Assembly: GCF_002591975.1 (NCBI RefSeq)
Contig: NZ_NVQE01000003.1
Span: 1-64,000 of the forward strand
DNA: 64,000 bases
Direction: 5' to 3'
Source: Mycobacterium neglectum
Lineage (GTDB): Bacteria > Actinomycetota > Actinomycetes > Mycobacteriales > Mycobacteriaceae
Part shown: in pieces, positions 8,596 through 17,475 of the stretch
Layout of the letters: each line of letters starts with the position of its first letter
Numbering within the stretch: the first letter of the stretch is position 1
Notes under the pieces: generated by a model
Database searches by the model: none
What the model was told of the DNA's origin: nothing
What the model saw: only the letters and a program-made list of their open reading frames with translations
Translations under genes and position numbers: made by a program

Positions 8596-9140
8596 TGATC
8601 TATCCTTTGTTGTTGTCGCGATATAGGTTGCGCTACAACATGGTTCGGGCGAGTAAATACCTCAGTCGCCGTACGCCATGAATAGCTTTGTCTTCGAACA
8701 CTTTCCAACCTATGCCCGGCCGTCATACATGTCAGATGACTCATAGGAACCGCATATCTTTAAGGCTCCCGGTCCCTTTGATGAATCCTCTTGCCGCGTA
8801 GTCCAACTCGCGACATCTGAGATAACCGTCGCTCCAGGCACTGCTGTTCCCCAACGCCATTGCTCTGGCGCGTTCGCTCACTACGCCCACCGTCTGCACG
8901 TGAGCGGGAACGAATGCCGCGAGCTGATGGCAGCCGTTCGAACGTCGTGTTCTCATTGTCGGGATCCCGTGGCGACTCGTCGCGACACGCATAGGAGTTT
9001 CATATGCACGGGATGAGGAGACTGTTGCCGACCGAACGCCGCAGCCGCACTATCAAGATCAGGCTCGTGCACACAGCCGGTTTCTGTGAATCTTCTATGT
9101 GAACCCTGACACCCGGCTGCGGCGTGGCAACAATGGGGGC
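8596..9140. other. 545-bp spacer with no convincing long gene
   Basis: This stretch separates the secreted-protein gene from the OmpR-type regulator. It is less GC-rich at its left end. I see no RNA gene or strong terminator. An 83-codon frame on the minus strand (8741-8992) has no ribosome binding site or recognisable protein features. The only item with a good translation signal is the short frame at 9004-9102. Confidence 0.5.
9004..9102 (+). CDS. Possible 32-residue small ORF before the two-component operon
   Basis: ATG at 9004 is preceded by AGGAG (8993-8997) at a 6-base spacing, a better ribosome binding site than many genes here. It encodes a basic 32-residue peptide (starts MHGMRRLLPTERRSR) that stops 38 bases before the response regulator start. 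It could be a leader peptide or chance. No family is recognised. Confidence 0.3.
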   Translation: MHGMRRLLPTERRSRTIKIRLVHTAGFCESSM

Positions 9141-9908
9141 ATGACGTCGTCAATGGCCGGCGATCGAACACCTCGCAAGGCGATCCTCGGACAGCTGCCA
9201 CGAATGCAGCGGCCGGACGGATCGCCTATCCGGGTGCTGCTCGTCGACGACGAACGTGCGCTGACCAACTTGGTGCGTATGGCGTTGCAGTACGAAGGCT
9301 GGGACATCGCCGTCGCACACGACGCCCAGGAAGCGCTCGCCCTGTATCAAGCGAACGTGCCCGATGTCGTTGTCCTCGACATCATGCTTCCCGATGTGGA
9401 CGGCTTGGGGGTGTTGGAGCGACTCCGCCAGTCGGCGACATACACACCGATTCTGTTCCTCACGGCCCGGGACTCGGTTCGCGACCGGGTCGCCGGTCTG
9501 ACCGCAGGCGGAGACGATTACATGACCAAACCGTTCAGCCTGGAGGAACTGGTGGCCCGATTGCGTGGCCTACTGCGCCGGTCGGCGTACATGACTCCAG
9601 ATGACCAGGAACGCATAACGGTCGGCGATCTTGAGCTCGACGGAGCCAGCCGGGAGGTCCGCCGTGCCGGAGTTCCGATTGCGCTCACCTCCACCGAGTT
9701 CGAGCTGCTGCGATTCATGATGCGAAACCCGCGGCGAGCACTGAGCCGGCAGGAAGTGCTGCGGCGGGTATGGAATTACGACTTCGGCGGACGTTCGAGC
9801 GTCGTCGACCTGTATGTCTCCTATTTGCGCAGGAAGATCGATGCCGATCAGAAGCCCATGATTCAAACCGTCCGCGGGGTTGGCTACATGTTGCAGCCCA
9901 TTCAATGA
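9141..9908 (+). CDS. OmpR/PhoB-family response regulator
   Basis: Two-component DNA-binding regulator of 255 residues. After a 30-residue extension comes the receiver domain (IRVLLVDDERALTNLVRMAL) with phosphoacceptor Asp80 in VVVLDIMLPDVDG, Thr in LFLTARD and Lys in YMTKPFS. The C-terminal winged helix reads LTSTEFELLRFMMRNPRRAL and VDLYVSYLRRKID...TVRGVGYML. ATG 9141 is chosen; an in-frame GTG at 9099 would add 14 residues. It overlaps the downstream kinase by 4 bases (ATGA). It resembles the mycobacterial TrcR/TcrX/MprA group, but I cannot assign an orthologue. Confidence 0.9.
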   Translation: MTSSMAGDRTPRKAILGQLPRMQRPDGSPIRVLLVDDERALTNLVRMALQYEGWDIAVAHDAQEALALYQANVPDVVVLDIMLPDVDGLGVLERLRQSATYTPILFLTARDSVRDRVAGLTAGGDDYMTKPFSLEELVARLRGLLRRSAYMTPDDQERITVGDLELDGASREVRRAGVPIALTSTEFELLRFMMRNPRRALSRQEVLRRVWNYDFGGRSSVVDLYVSYLRRKIDADQKPMIQTVRGVGYMLQPIQ

Positions 9909-11533
9909 CCGTCATGCACGCGTCGAGAGGCTGGCGCACGTGGCCCCTTCGACACCAGCTCGTGCTGGGCGTGTCGGCCGTCGTCATGGCGGCTCTACTG
10001 GTAGTCGGGGCCCTTTCGGTGCTCACGCTTCGAAACACGTTGACGAACATCACTGATACCCAATTGTCCGCAGCTGCAAATGGTTACAGCTATTCGGCGG
10101 CCAAGTATCGATCGACTCCGCGGCCGGACGGCACGCTGCCGCCGCCCGGGGCGATGAAACCGCTCACTCAGTTGATCGGTCAGGCGCCGGGTAATGTCGC
10201 GGCCCTCATTCAAGACGGCCGCATTGTGGATTCGGCGCTGTTCCAGGACGGAGAGGCGCAGCCGGTCCCGGAAGCGGCACTCAGGAAGGTCGCGGAACAA
10301 TCATGGGGAGATGGCGGTTCGCGGACCATCGAGTTGCCTGGGCTTGGCGACTACTTGATCGACAGTCGCCCAGGCGATCCCGGCGAGTTCTTCGTCAACG
10401 GCGTATCACTACGGCCGACGCAGCAGGCGGTCACCCGGGAGACCGCGGTTGTCGTCGCTGCGACGGTGTTGGCGCTACTGGGTACCGCGCTGGGCACGTT
10501 GATGATCGTGCGGTTCGCACTACGCCCGCTGGGTCGGGTCGCAGCGACCGCAGCAGAGGTGGCCGTCCTGCCCCTGAACCAGGAGCAACACGCGATCACC
10601 CCACGAGTGCCTGCCACCGACACCAACCCTCGCACCGAGGTCGGGCTCGTCGGCGACACCCTCAATCGGCTACTCGCCCACCTCGAACGCTCGCTGGGCG
10701 AAGCGGCGGCCTCCAACCGACGAATGCGACAGTTCATCACCGATGCAAGCCACGAGTTGCGCACGCCGTTGGCAGCAATCCAGGGGTATGCGGAGCTGAC
10801 ACGCCAGGACAGTTCCGTGCTGCCCGAGACCACCGAATATTCGCTGGCCCGAATCGAAGCCGAAGCGCACCGGATGAATTCGTTGGTCAGCGACCTGCTG
10901 CTGCTCGCCCGCCTCGACGAGGGGCAGGACCTAGAGACCGTCGATTTCGATCTCACCGACATCGCTGTCGACGCTGTGAACGACGCAGCAGTTTCCGCAC
11001 CGACGCACCAGTGGCTGCTCAACTTGCCCGAAGACGCGGTCCCGGTGCGAGGGGACCGCTCAAGGCTGCACCAGCTGCTGGCCAACCTGCTGTCGAATGC
11101 GCGTGTACATACACCGCCCGGCACCACAGTGACGACCGGCGTTGTCACCGTCCGCGCCGATGACGACAGGGCATTCGCCGAACTGACCGTCATCGACGAC
11201 GGCCCAGGGATCCCCGACGACATGATCGGGCACCTTTTCGAACGGTTTGTCCGCGCGGACAAGTCCCGGTCACGGCAGGCCGGCAGCTTCGGGTTGGGGC
11301 TGGCGATCGCCGCGTCGATCGTCGAGGCCCACGCGGGTTCAATCTCGGCCGAATCCCAAGGGGGCCGGACGACGTTCCGGGTGCGGTTGCCCTTGGTTAC
11401 GCCACTGCGTCGAAACCGACAGGCCGATTCACCGACGAACGAGCCGTCGCGCGCCACACGCGAGGCGATCGTCACTGCTAGAACCAGGCTGCTACCTGCG
11501 TCAGTGGACACGATCCGCAGCGAACGTCAGTAA
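9905..11533 (+). CDS. Membrane sensor histidine kinase (HAMP-HisKA-HATPase)
   Basis: Partner kinase of the preceding regulator, 542 residues. Transmembrane helix 1 lies at about 20-42 (LVLGVSAVVMAALLVVGALS), an extracytoplasmic sensor region follows, helix 2 is at about 180-205, then HAMP. HisKA carries His283 in ITDASHELRTPLAAIQGYAEL. The HATPase domain has LLANLLSNARVHTP, DDGPGIP and FGLGLAI. The ATG overlaps the TGA of the regulator gene, so the two are coupled. The extra C-terminal tail of about 45 residues (rich in Arg, Thr and Ser) is unlike the core. The signal sensed is unknown. Confidence 0.9.
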   Translation: MTVMHASRGWRTWPLRHQLVLGVSAVVMAALLVVGALSVLTLRNTLTNITDTQLSAAANGYSYSAAKYRSTPRPDGTLPPPGAMKPLTQLIGQAPGNVAALIQDGRIVDSALFQDGEAQPVPEAALRKVAEQSWGDGGSRTIELPGLGDYLIDSRPGDPGEFFVNGVSLRPTQQAVTRETAVVVAATVLALLGTALGTLMIVRFALRPLGRVAATAAEVAVLPLNQEQHAITPRVPATDTNPRTEVGLVGDTLNRLLAHLERSLGEAAASNRRMRQFITDASHELRTPLAAIQGYAELTRQDSSVLPETTEYSLARIEAEAHRMNSLVSDLLLLARLDEGQDLETVDFDLTDIAVDAVNDAAVSAPTHQWLLNLPEDAVPVRGDRSRLHQLLANLLSNARVHTPPGTTVTTGVVTVRADDDRAFAELTVIDDGPGIPDDMIGHLFERFVRADKSRSRQAGSFGLGLAIAASIVEAHAGSISAESQGGRTTFRVRLPLVTPLRRNRQADSPTNEPSRATREAIVTARTRLLPASVDTIRSERQ

Positions 11534-11561
11534 CTCGAGGATGCTACATGGGCCCGATGAA

Positions 11562-11607
11562 CATTAATTCTGCTAATGTGAATTAAGAATCATTAGCTGT
11601 ACTAATG
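11562..11607. promoter_or_regulatory. Two LysR-type inverted repeats upstream of lysE
   Basis: In an AT-rich island before the exporter gene lie CATTA-N7-TAATG (11562-11578) and CATTAG-N5-CTAATG (11591-11607). Both are 17-bp dyads sharing the same CATTA/TAATG half sites, with centres 29 bp apart. Dyads of this size fit the T-N11-A layout of LysR-type regulators, and LysE genes are classically controlled by the LysR-type LysG. No lysG is adjacent here. Confidence 0.55.
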
Positions 11608-11633
11608 CCAGGTGGGTTTCTACCGTCTATTAC

Positions 11634-12233
11634 ATGAACTCACCCCTGGTGATTGGCTTCCTTGCCTCGCTGACGCTGATCGTGGCGATCGGCGCGCAGA
11701 ACGCGTTCGTACTGCGCCAGGGCATCCGCGGCGAACACGTACTGGCGGTGGTCGCCGTGTGCGCCGTGTCCGACATTCTGCTGATCACCGCGGGCATCGC
11801 AGGCATCGGAGCCCTCATCGCCGCACATCCGGGCGCCCTCGATGTCGCACGGTTCGGCGGCGCGGCGTTCCTGATCGGTTACGGCCTGCTTGCGGCGCGG
11901 CGCGCCTGGCGGCCGTCCGCGCTGACCCCGTCGGAGAAGGGCCCTGCACGACTGCTCGAGGTGCTGGTCACCTGCCTCGCTCTGACGTGGCTCAATCCTC
12001 ACGTCTACCTCGACACCGTGGTCCTGCTCGGCACGCTGGCAAACGAGCACAGCGAAGAACGTTGGTTGTTCGGCGTCGGGGCCGTCACCGCCAGCCTGGT
12101 GTGGTTCGTCTGCCTCGGACTCGGGGCTCGTCGACTCTCCGGCCTATTCGCCACCCCGATCACCTGGCGGATCCTCGACGGGTTGATTGCCATCACAATG
12201 ACCGGCCTCGGCGTGTCCCTGCTCTTGTCCTGA
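11634..12233 (+). CDS. lysE: LysE/ArgO-family basic amino acid exporter
   Basis: Inner-membrane exporter of lysine/arginine type, 199 residues with about six hydrophobic segments. Family signatures are [16 protein letters not shown] at about 20-35 and [17 protein letters not shown] in the middle, both strongly diagnostic of LysE/ArgO rather than RhtB. There is no clear ribosome binding site and a TATTAC-like element is close to the ATG, so leaderless translation is possible. Two palindromes directly upstream suggest control by a LysG-like activator encoded elsewhere. Confidence 0.92.
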   Translation: MNSPLVIGFLASLTLIVAIGAQNAFVLRQGIRGEHVLAVVAVCAVSDILLITAGIAGIGALIAAHPGALDVARFGGAAFLIGYGLLAARRAWRPSALTPSEKGPARLLEVLVTCLALTWLNPHVYLDTVVLLGTLANEHSEERWLFGVGAVTASLVWFVCLGLGARRLSGLFATPITWRILDGLIAITMTGLGVSLLLS

Positions 12234-12253
12234 GAAGCGGGTATGCCGTTCAT

Positions 12254-13054
12254 ATGACCGCAGAACAGAAGACTGTATTCATCACCGGAGCCGCAGCGGG
12301 GATCGGCAGGGCGACCGCCCTGAACTTCGCTCGTAGAGGATTCACCGTCGGCGGCTTCGACATCGACGAGGTCGGCCTGAAGTCATTGGCCGACGAGATC
12401 GACCGGCTCGGCGCCAAGGCGGTCGTCGGACACCTCGACGTCACCGACTCCGACGAAATGGCGCAGCGAGTCGGCGAGTTCGCCAACTCGGCAGGCGGCA
12501 GGCTCGACGTGATGATCAACAACGCCGGCATACTGCGCGCCGGCCGGTTCGAGGAGATGGACATCGGCGGCCACCTCAAGGAAATCGACATCAACGTAAA
12601 GGGCGTGACGAACGGGCTGCACGCCGCATTTCCCTATCTGCGATCCACGCCGAACGCGCTGGCGGTCAACCTGGCATCCGCGTCGGCGATATACGGCCAG
12701 GCCGAACTCGCGAATTACAGCGCGACCAAGTTCTTCGTACGCGGCATCACCGAGGCACTGGACCTCGAGTGGGAGCGGTATGGGATCCGGGTGATAGCAA
12801 TGTGGCCGCTGTACGTTCAGACCGCGATGACCCAGGACCTCAAGACCGGCACCACCGAGTCGCTCGGCATTCGGTTGACCGCCCAGGACATCGCCGATGC
12901 CATCGTGGCCGCGACCGAACCGTCGAAGTTGCGCCGAGCCATCCACCAGGTGCACTTCCCCGTCGGGCCGCAGACCAAAGCGCTGGCCGCCGGTTCCCGC
13001 TTCTCCCCCGGCTGGCTCACCCGGCTGGTCAACAAGAGATTGGCGCAACACTGA
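12254..13054 (+). CDS. Short-chain dehydrogenase/reductase (SDR)
   Basis: Classical NAD(P)-dependent oxidoreductase, 266 residues. Visible are the cofactor motif TGAAAGIGRATALNFARRG, Asp in HLDVTD, NNAG (NNAGILRAG), the active-site Ser in NLASASAIYG and the catalytic pair Tyr-x3-Lys in YSATKFF. Substrate is unknown. It begins 20 bases after lysE, so the two are probably cotranscribed, and its TGA overlaps the ATG of the next small gene by one base. That tight junction ties it to the EF-Tu-domain protein, an odd partnership. Confidence 0.9.
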   Translation: MTAEQKTVFITGAAAGIGRATALNFARRGFTVGGFDIDEVGLKSLADEIDRLGAKAVVGHLDVTDSDEMAQRVGEFANSAGGRLDVMINNAGILRAGRFEEMDIGGHLKEIDINVKGVTNGLHAAFPYLRSTPNALAVNLASASAIYGQAELANYSATKFFVRGITEALDLEWERYGIRVIAMWPLYVQTAMTQDLKTGTTESLGIRLTAQDIADAIVAATEPSKLRRAIHQVHFPVGPQTKALAAGSRFSPGWLTRLVNKRLAQH

Positions 13055-13344
13055 TGTTCAAGATGACCGTCGAAGACGTGTTCGCCATCCGCAATCGGGG
13101 CGTGGTCGCGACCGGCCGAGTCGAAACCGGAACGCTACGCGTCGGCGACGCCGTCCATATCAACGGCGGCCCCGGCGTGACGGTCTCCGCCATCGAGAAG
13201 TTCCGCAAACAGCAGAATGAGGCGACGACCGGCGAGAACGTGGGCGTGCTGATCAAGGGAATCGAAAGAGCTCAGCTCAATCGCGGCGACGTCCTGACGT
13301 CGTCGTCCTCGTCCTCGTCGTACGGCGAGGCGCCGCCAATCTGA
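13054..13344 (+). CDS. Stand-alone EF-Tu domain II-like protein
   Basis: A 96-residue protein that matches only the second (beta-barrel) domain of elongation factor Tu: MTVEDVFAIRNRGVVATGRV, then LRVGDAVHI, EKFRKQQNEATTGENVGVL and GIERAQLNRGDVL. The GTPase domain (P-loop, NKxD) and domain III are absent. The C-terminus is a serine run (SSSSSSSS) encoded by repeated TCG/TCC codons, followed by YGEAPPI. Its ATG overlaps the SDR stop (TGATG). Short proteins of this kind are often auto-labelled GTPases, which is misleading here since no nucleotide site exists. Function unknown; it may bind RNA, protein or a small ligand. Confidence 0.82.
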   Translation: MFKMTVEDVFAIRNRGVVATGRVETGTLRVGDAVHINGGPGVTVSAIEKFRKQQNEATTGENVGVLIKGIERAQLNRGDVLTSSSSSSSYGEAPPI

Positions 13345-13392
13345 GCCCATCCAAGTTCGGCGGTTTGTAAGTGAGTTAGCTACTCTCGCCGG

Positions 13393-14292
13393 GTGCCTGC
13401 TTCGTTGTCCCGACGGAGTTTCCTGGCGTTGAGCGCCGGGGCGGCGGCGCTGGCGGCAGCCTGCGGGTCAGAGCCGGGTGAAGTCGCCGACGACGGCTCG
13501 GTCACCGTCAAACATGTGTTCGGTGAAACCAAAATCCCTGCGCCGCCCGAACGGGTGGTCAGCGCGGGTCTCACCGGGCAGGACGAACTGCTCGCCGTCG
13601 GCGTCATCCCGATCGCGGTGACCGACTGGTTCGGCGGCGAGCCATTCGGTGTTTGGCCCTGGGCGCGGCCAAAACTCGGCGGTGCACAACCGGTGGTGCT
13701 CAACCTCGTCGACGGGATTCCGGTGGATCAGATCGCCTCGTTGCGACCCGACCTGATCATCGCCACCAATGCCGGCCTCGACCGCGACACCTACGACCGA
13801 CTGACGGCCGTCGCCCCGACGGTCGCACAGTCCGGTCAGGACGCATTCTTCGAACCGTGGAAGGTGCAGGCGAGCGCCATCGGCCAAGCGGTGTTCAAGC
13901 ACGACGAGATGCAGGCGCTCATCGCCGCCGTCGATGAGCGCTTCGCCGCGGCGGCTACCAACAACGCGCAGTTCGCCGGCAAGAAGATCCTGCTGCTGGA
14001 AGGCACCTTGGGGCCGGACGGCCCGACGGTGATGTCCCCCGCTTGGCGTAGCGAATTCCTCACGCAGATGGGATTCGCCGTCGCCGACGATCTCAGTTCG
14101 GCCGATGTGCTGGTCTGGTCCACCGAAAACGACGAGCAGCGGGCCGCGCTGCTTGCCGATCCGGCGATCAATCGGCGGCGCAACGCGTTCACCGGCAAGG
14201 AACTCGCGGGCGCCATCGCCTTCGCCTCACCACTGTCGTATCCGGTGGTGGCCGAGCAGCTGCCGGCGCTCATCGCGGGAGCGATCGCCTGA
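13393..14292 (+). CDS. fecB2: FecB2-like iron/siderophore-binding lipoprotein
   Basis: Periplasmic-binding-protein family (Fe3+-siderophore or haem type), 299 residues. The N-terminus combines a twin-arginine-like motif (SRRSFLALSAG) with a lipobox LAAAC whose Cys24 would be lipidated. The mature part has the family opening VKHVFGETKIPAPPERVVSAG and the LRPDLIIATNAG segment. The order fecB2 ... pxpB/pxpC, aac(2'), nnaR matches what I recall of Rv0265c to Rv0260c, which supports the name. No permease or ATPase genes are adjacent. The GTG start at 13393 sits close to a TAGCTACT stretch, so leaderless expression is possible. Confidence 0.85.
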   Translation: MPASLSRRSFLALSAGAAALAAACGSEPGEVADDGSVTVKHVFGETKIPAPPERVVSAGLTGQDELLAVGVIPIAVTDWFGGEPFGVWPWARPKLGGAQPVVLNLVDGIPVDQIASLRPDLIIATNAGLDRDTYDRLTAVAPTVAQSGQDAFFEPWKVQASAIGQAVFKHDEMQALIAAVDERFAAAATNNAQFAGKKILLLEGTLGPDGPTVMSPAWRSEFLTQMGFAVADDLSSADVLVWSTENDEQRAALLADPAINRRRNAFTGKELAGAIAFASPLSYPVVAEQLPALIAGAIA

Positions 14293-14304
14293 CAAGATGT
14301 TCGG

Positions 14305-15009
14305 GTGACCGCCACCAGCACCGAGTCTGAACACCGGGGTTTCGCGCTGACGGGTTCGGCCTACTATCCGACACTGGTCGCGATCTTCACCGGCCTTGTG
14401 CTGATCTCGAATGTGTCCGCCACCAAGGGCATCGCGTTCGGGCCGATCATCGGAGACTGGTCGCTGATCACCGACGGCGGGTTCATCGTGTTCCCGCTGA
14501 CGTACGTGATCGGCGACGTGCTGTCGGAGGTGTACGGCTTCAAGGCGACCCGGCGGGCCATCTACATCGCCTTCGTGATGGAAGCCATCGCGGCGTTCAC
14601 GTTCTGGCTCACCGCCTACCTCCCCGCGGCGGACTTCTACACCAACCAGGCGGCGTTCGAGGCCGTCGTCAAGCCGTTCACGCAGTTGATCATCGCGGGT
14701 CTCGCCGGCTTCATCGTCGGACAGACACTCAACGCGTGGGTCGTGGTGAAGATCAAGGCCCGCACGAAGGAGAAGCATCTGTGGGCCCGGCTGATCGGCT
14801 CGACGATCGTCGGCGAGTTCGCTGACACCGTGGTGTTCTGCGCGATCGCCGCGGGGGCGATAGGCATCAGCACGTGGGGCGACTTCATCACCTACGTCGC
14901 GTTGGGCTGGGTGTACAAGACCGTCGTCGAGATCGTCGTGTTGCCGGTCACCTACCGAGTGATCGCGTACATCAAGCGCAGGGAGCCGACGTATCAGCCC
15001 GCCGTGTGA
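14305..15009 (+). CDS. Queuosine precursor transporter (YhhQ/QPTR family)
   Basis: Membrane protein of 234 residues with about six hydrophobic segments. Diagnostic motifs are LISNVSATKGIAFG, FPLTYVIGDVLSEVYGFKATRR, the glutamine-containing IVGQTLNAWVVVKIKAR segment, and IGSTIVGEFADTVVFCAIA. The family takes up queuine-type 7-deazaguanine precursors for tRNA modification. GTG start 12 bases after fecB2, so probably in one transcript with it. Whether the host makes or salvages queuosine cannot be judged from this window. Confidence 0.9.
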   Translation: MTATSTESEHRGFALTGSAYYPTLVAIFTGLVLISNVSATKGIAFGPIIGDWSLITDGGFIVFPLTYVIGDVLSEVYGFKATRRAIYIAFVMEAIAAFTFWLTAYLPAADFYTNQAAFEAVVKPFTQLIIAGLAGFIVGQTLNAWVVVKIKARTKEKHLWARLIGSTIVGEFADTVVFCAIAAGAIGISTWGDFITYVALGWVYKTVVEIVVLPVTYRVIAYIKRREPTYQPAV

Positions 15010-15084
15010 GGCTTCGTTAAGGCTCCTCTGGCAAGGCTCATAAAGGATGATTCGCCGTTGCTACTCGCGGGTAATTTTGATGCC

Positions 15085-15771
15085 ATGAGCGCGACAGCGG
15101 ATGTGATGGACGCCAACGCAAACGGTGCGGGTCCCATGGGTCGCATGGTGATCCGCGACTACGGGGATCGTGCCCTGCTGCTGGAATTCGACAACACCGA
15201 CGAGGTGCTGGCGTGGTCGGCGGCGATCCGGGACGCCGACCTACTCGGTGTGCTCGACATCGTTCCGGCGTCGCGCACGGTGCTGATGAAGCTGACGGGC
15301 GCCCAGTATCAGGCACCCACCCGGCAGCGACTGGGCAAGCTGGACGTCACCGCGGTATCGGATTCGACGGCAGCTGCCGGTGAAGTCCAGATCGACGTCG
15401 TGTACGACGGACCCGATCTCGAGGACGTCGCCCGGCTCACCGATCTGACCGTCGACCAGGTGATCGCGGCGCACACCGGGACACCGTGGCGTGTCGGATT
15501 CGGCGGTTTCGCACCGGGTTTCGCGTATCTGGTCGGAGGCGACAGCCGACTCGAAGTGCCACGGCGAGCCGAGCCACGGACCAAAGTCCCGGTGGGAGCG
15601 GTCGGCCTCGCGGGCGAGTTCAGCGGCGTTTACCCCAGGGAGTCTCCCGGCGGCTGGCAGCTGATCGGACGCACCGCGCAGGGACAGGCGGCACTGTGGG
15701 ATGTCGATCGTGACCCCCCGGCCTTGTTGACGCCGGGTATGTGGGTGCAGTTCCGGGCGGTGCAATCATGA
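15085..15771 (+). CDS. pxpB: 5-oxoprolinase subunit PxpB (KipI-like)
   Basis: Subunit of the bacterial ATP-dependent 5-oxoprolinase PxpABC, which opens 5-oxoproline to glutamate. The 228-residue protein has the family's [13 protein letters not shown] start and the conserved [20 protein letters not shown] and [23 protein letters not shown] motifs. ATG 15085 is chosen; a GTAATTTT element 8-14 bases upstream could be the -10 of a leaderless transcript, and an in-frame TTG at 15058 is possible. The last codon overlaps pxpC (ATGA). The third subunit, PxpA (LamB/YcsF family), is not encoded nearby. Confidence 0.92.
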   Translation: MSATADVMDANANGAGPMGRMVIRDYGDRALLLEFDNTDEVLAWSAAIRDADLLGVLDIVPASRTVLMKLTGAQYQAPTRQRLGKLDVTAVSDSTAAAGEVQIDVVYDGPDLEDVARLTDLTVDQVIAAHTGTPWRVGFGGFAPGFAYLVGGDSRLEVPRRAEPRTKVPVGAVGLAGEFSGVYPRESPGGWQLIGRTAQGQAALWDVDRDPPALLTPGMWVQFRAVQS

Positions 15772-16667
15772 GCGCCACACTGGAGATCCTGCGTTCCGGT
15801 CCGCTGGCGCTGATCGAGGATCTCGGCAGGCCGGGCCTCGCCCACATGGGCGTGAGCCGATCCGGTGCCGCAGATCGCCGCTCGCACACCCTGGCCAACC
15901 GGCTCGTGGCGAACCCGGGCGAGCTCGCCACGATCGAGGTGACGTTCGGCGGCCTGACTGTGCGGGTCCGTGGCGGTGACAAGAAGGGCGTCGCGATCGC
16001 CGTCACCGGAGCTGACACCGATCCGGCAATCAACGGAGTGCCGTTCGGCACGAACAGCATTCACTACGCGCGCGACGGTGAAGTGATCGAGCTCGGCGCC
16101 CCGCATTCGGGGCTGCGAACCTATCTGGCGGTACGCGGTGGCATCGACGTCGAGCCAGTGCTCGGGTCGCGCTCATACGACGTCATGTCGGCGATCGGGC
16201 CGCTGCCGCTCACGCCGGGTGACGTGCTGCCGATCGGTGTGCACAGCGACGAGTTCCCCGAATTGGACCAGGCACCCGTTGCCGCGATCTCCGACGACGT
16301 GCTCGAATTGATGGTGGTGCCCGGGCCTCGCGACGACTGGTTCACCGATCCCGACGTGCTGGTCCGTACGAACTGGCTGGCCACCAACAAGAGCGACCGC
16401 GTCGGGATGCGGTTGGTCGGCATGCCGCTCGAATACCGGTGGCCGGATCGCCAACTGCCGAGCGAGGGGGCCACCCGCGGGGCAATTCAAGTGCCGCCGA
16501 ACGGTTTTCCGGTGATCCTGGGTCCGGACCATCCCGTCACCGGCGGGTACCCGGTGATCGGCGTGGTGGCCGATGACGACATCGACCGGGTCGCCCAGAT
16601 CCGGCCGGGCCAGACGGTGCGCATGCACTGGTCGCGACCGCGTCGCCCGTTCGAAGGCACCGCATAA
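15768..16667 (+). CDS. pxpC: 5-oxoprolinase subunit PxpC (KipA-like)
   Basis: Partner of PxpB, 299 residues. Family motifs are [22 protein letters not shown] near the N-terminus, the [20 protein letters not shown] segment and the C-terminal [31 protein letters not shown]. Biotin-dependent carboxylases of the urea amidolyase type contain related domains, but the stand-alone B/C pair and 4-base coupling point to oxoprolinase. It corresponds to Rv0263c in the syntenic order I recall. A 27-base gap leads to the acetyltransferase gene. Confidence 0.93.
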   Translation: MSATLEILRSGPLALIEDLGRPGLAHMGVSRSGAADRRSHTLANRLVANPGELATIEVTFGGLTVRVRGGDKKGVAIAVTGADTDPAINGVPFGTNSIHYARDGEVIELGAPHSGLRTYLAVRGGIDVEPVLGSRSYDVMSAIGPLPLTPGDVLPIGVHSDEFPELDQAPVAAISDDVLELMVVPGPRDDWFTDPDVLVRTNWLATNKSDRVGMRLVGMPLEYRWPDRQLPSEGATRGAIQVPPNGFPVILGPDHPVTGGYPVIGVVADDDIDRVAQIRPGQTVRMHWSRPRRPFEGTA

Positions 16668-16685
16668 AATCTCGCCTGCTGGTAG

Positions 16686-17294
<609 letters not shown>

Positions 17295-17415
17295 CGGCGC
17301 AGCTCACACCCGACCCTGCCGGGAGGTGAGCGGAATTTCACGATGGGGTCACCGCGGAGCATTCTCGGGCAACAGACGGCCCTTAGGCTGGCGTTATGCA
17401 CTGCCGACGCGCGCT

Positions 17416-17453
17416 GACACGTCCGGGCAATGGCCAAGTAATCACCCGGAAAC
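17416..17453 (+). promoter_or_regulatory. Candidate GlnR box upstream of nnaR
   Basis: The sequence reads GACAC-N6-GCAAT-N6-GTAAT-N6-GAAAC and ends 22 bases before nnaR. Spacing is exactly that of the actinobacterial GlnR box (gTnAC-n6-GaAAC twice, 22-bp period). The second half is strong (GTAAT/GAAAC), the first weaker. GlnR control of nitrogen genes, including nitrite assimilation, is established in mycobacteria. Confidence 0.5.
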
Positions 17454-17475
17454 ATGAGCTGAATACACAGGTGCA

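Noticed and set aside
8741..8992. 83-codon frame on the minus strand in the 8.6-9.1 kb spacer
   Set aside because: No ribosome binding site, no signal peptide, helix or family pattern; atypical codon use.
13366..13392. Possible IdeR (iron) box before fecB2
   Set aside because: AGTTAGCTACT resembles one half of the IdeR consensus, but the second half and the TTAGG/CCTAA symmetry are missing.
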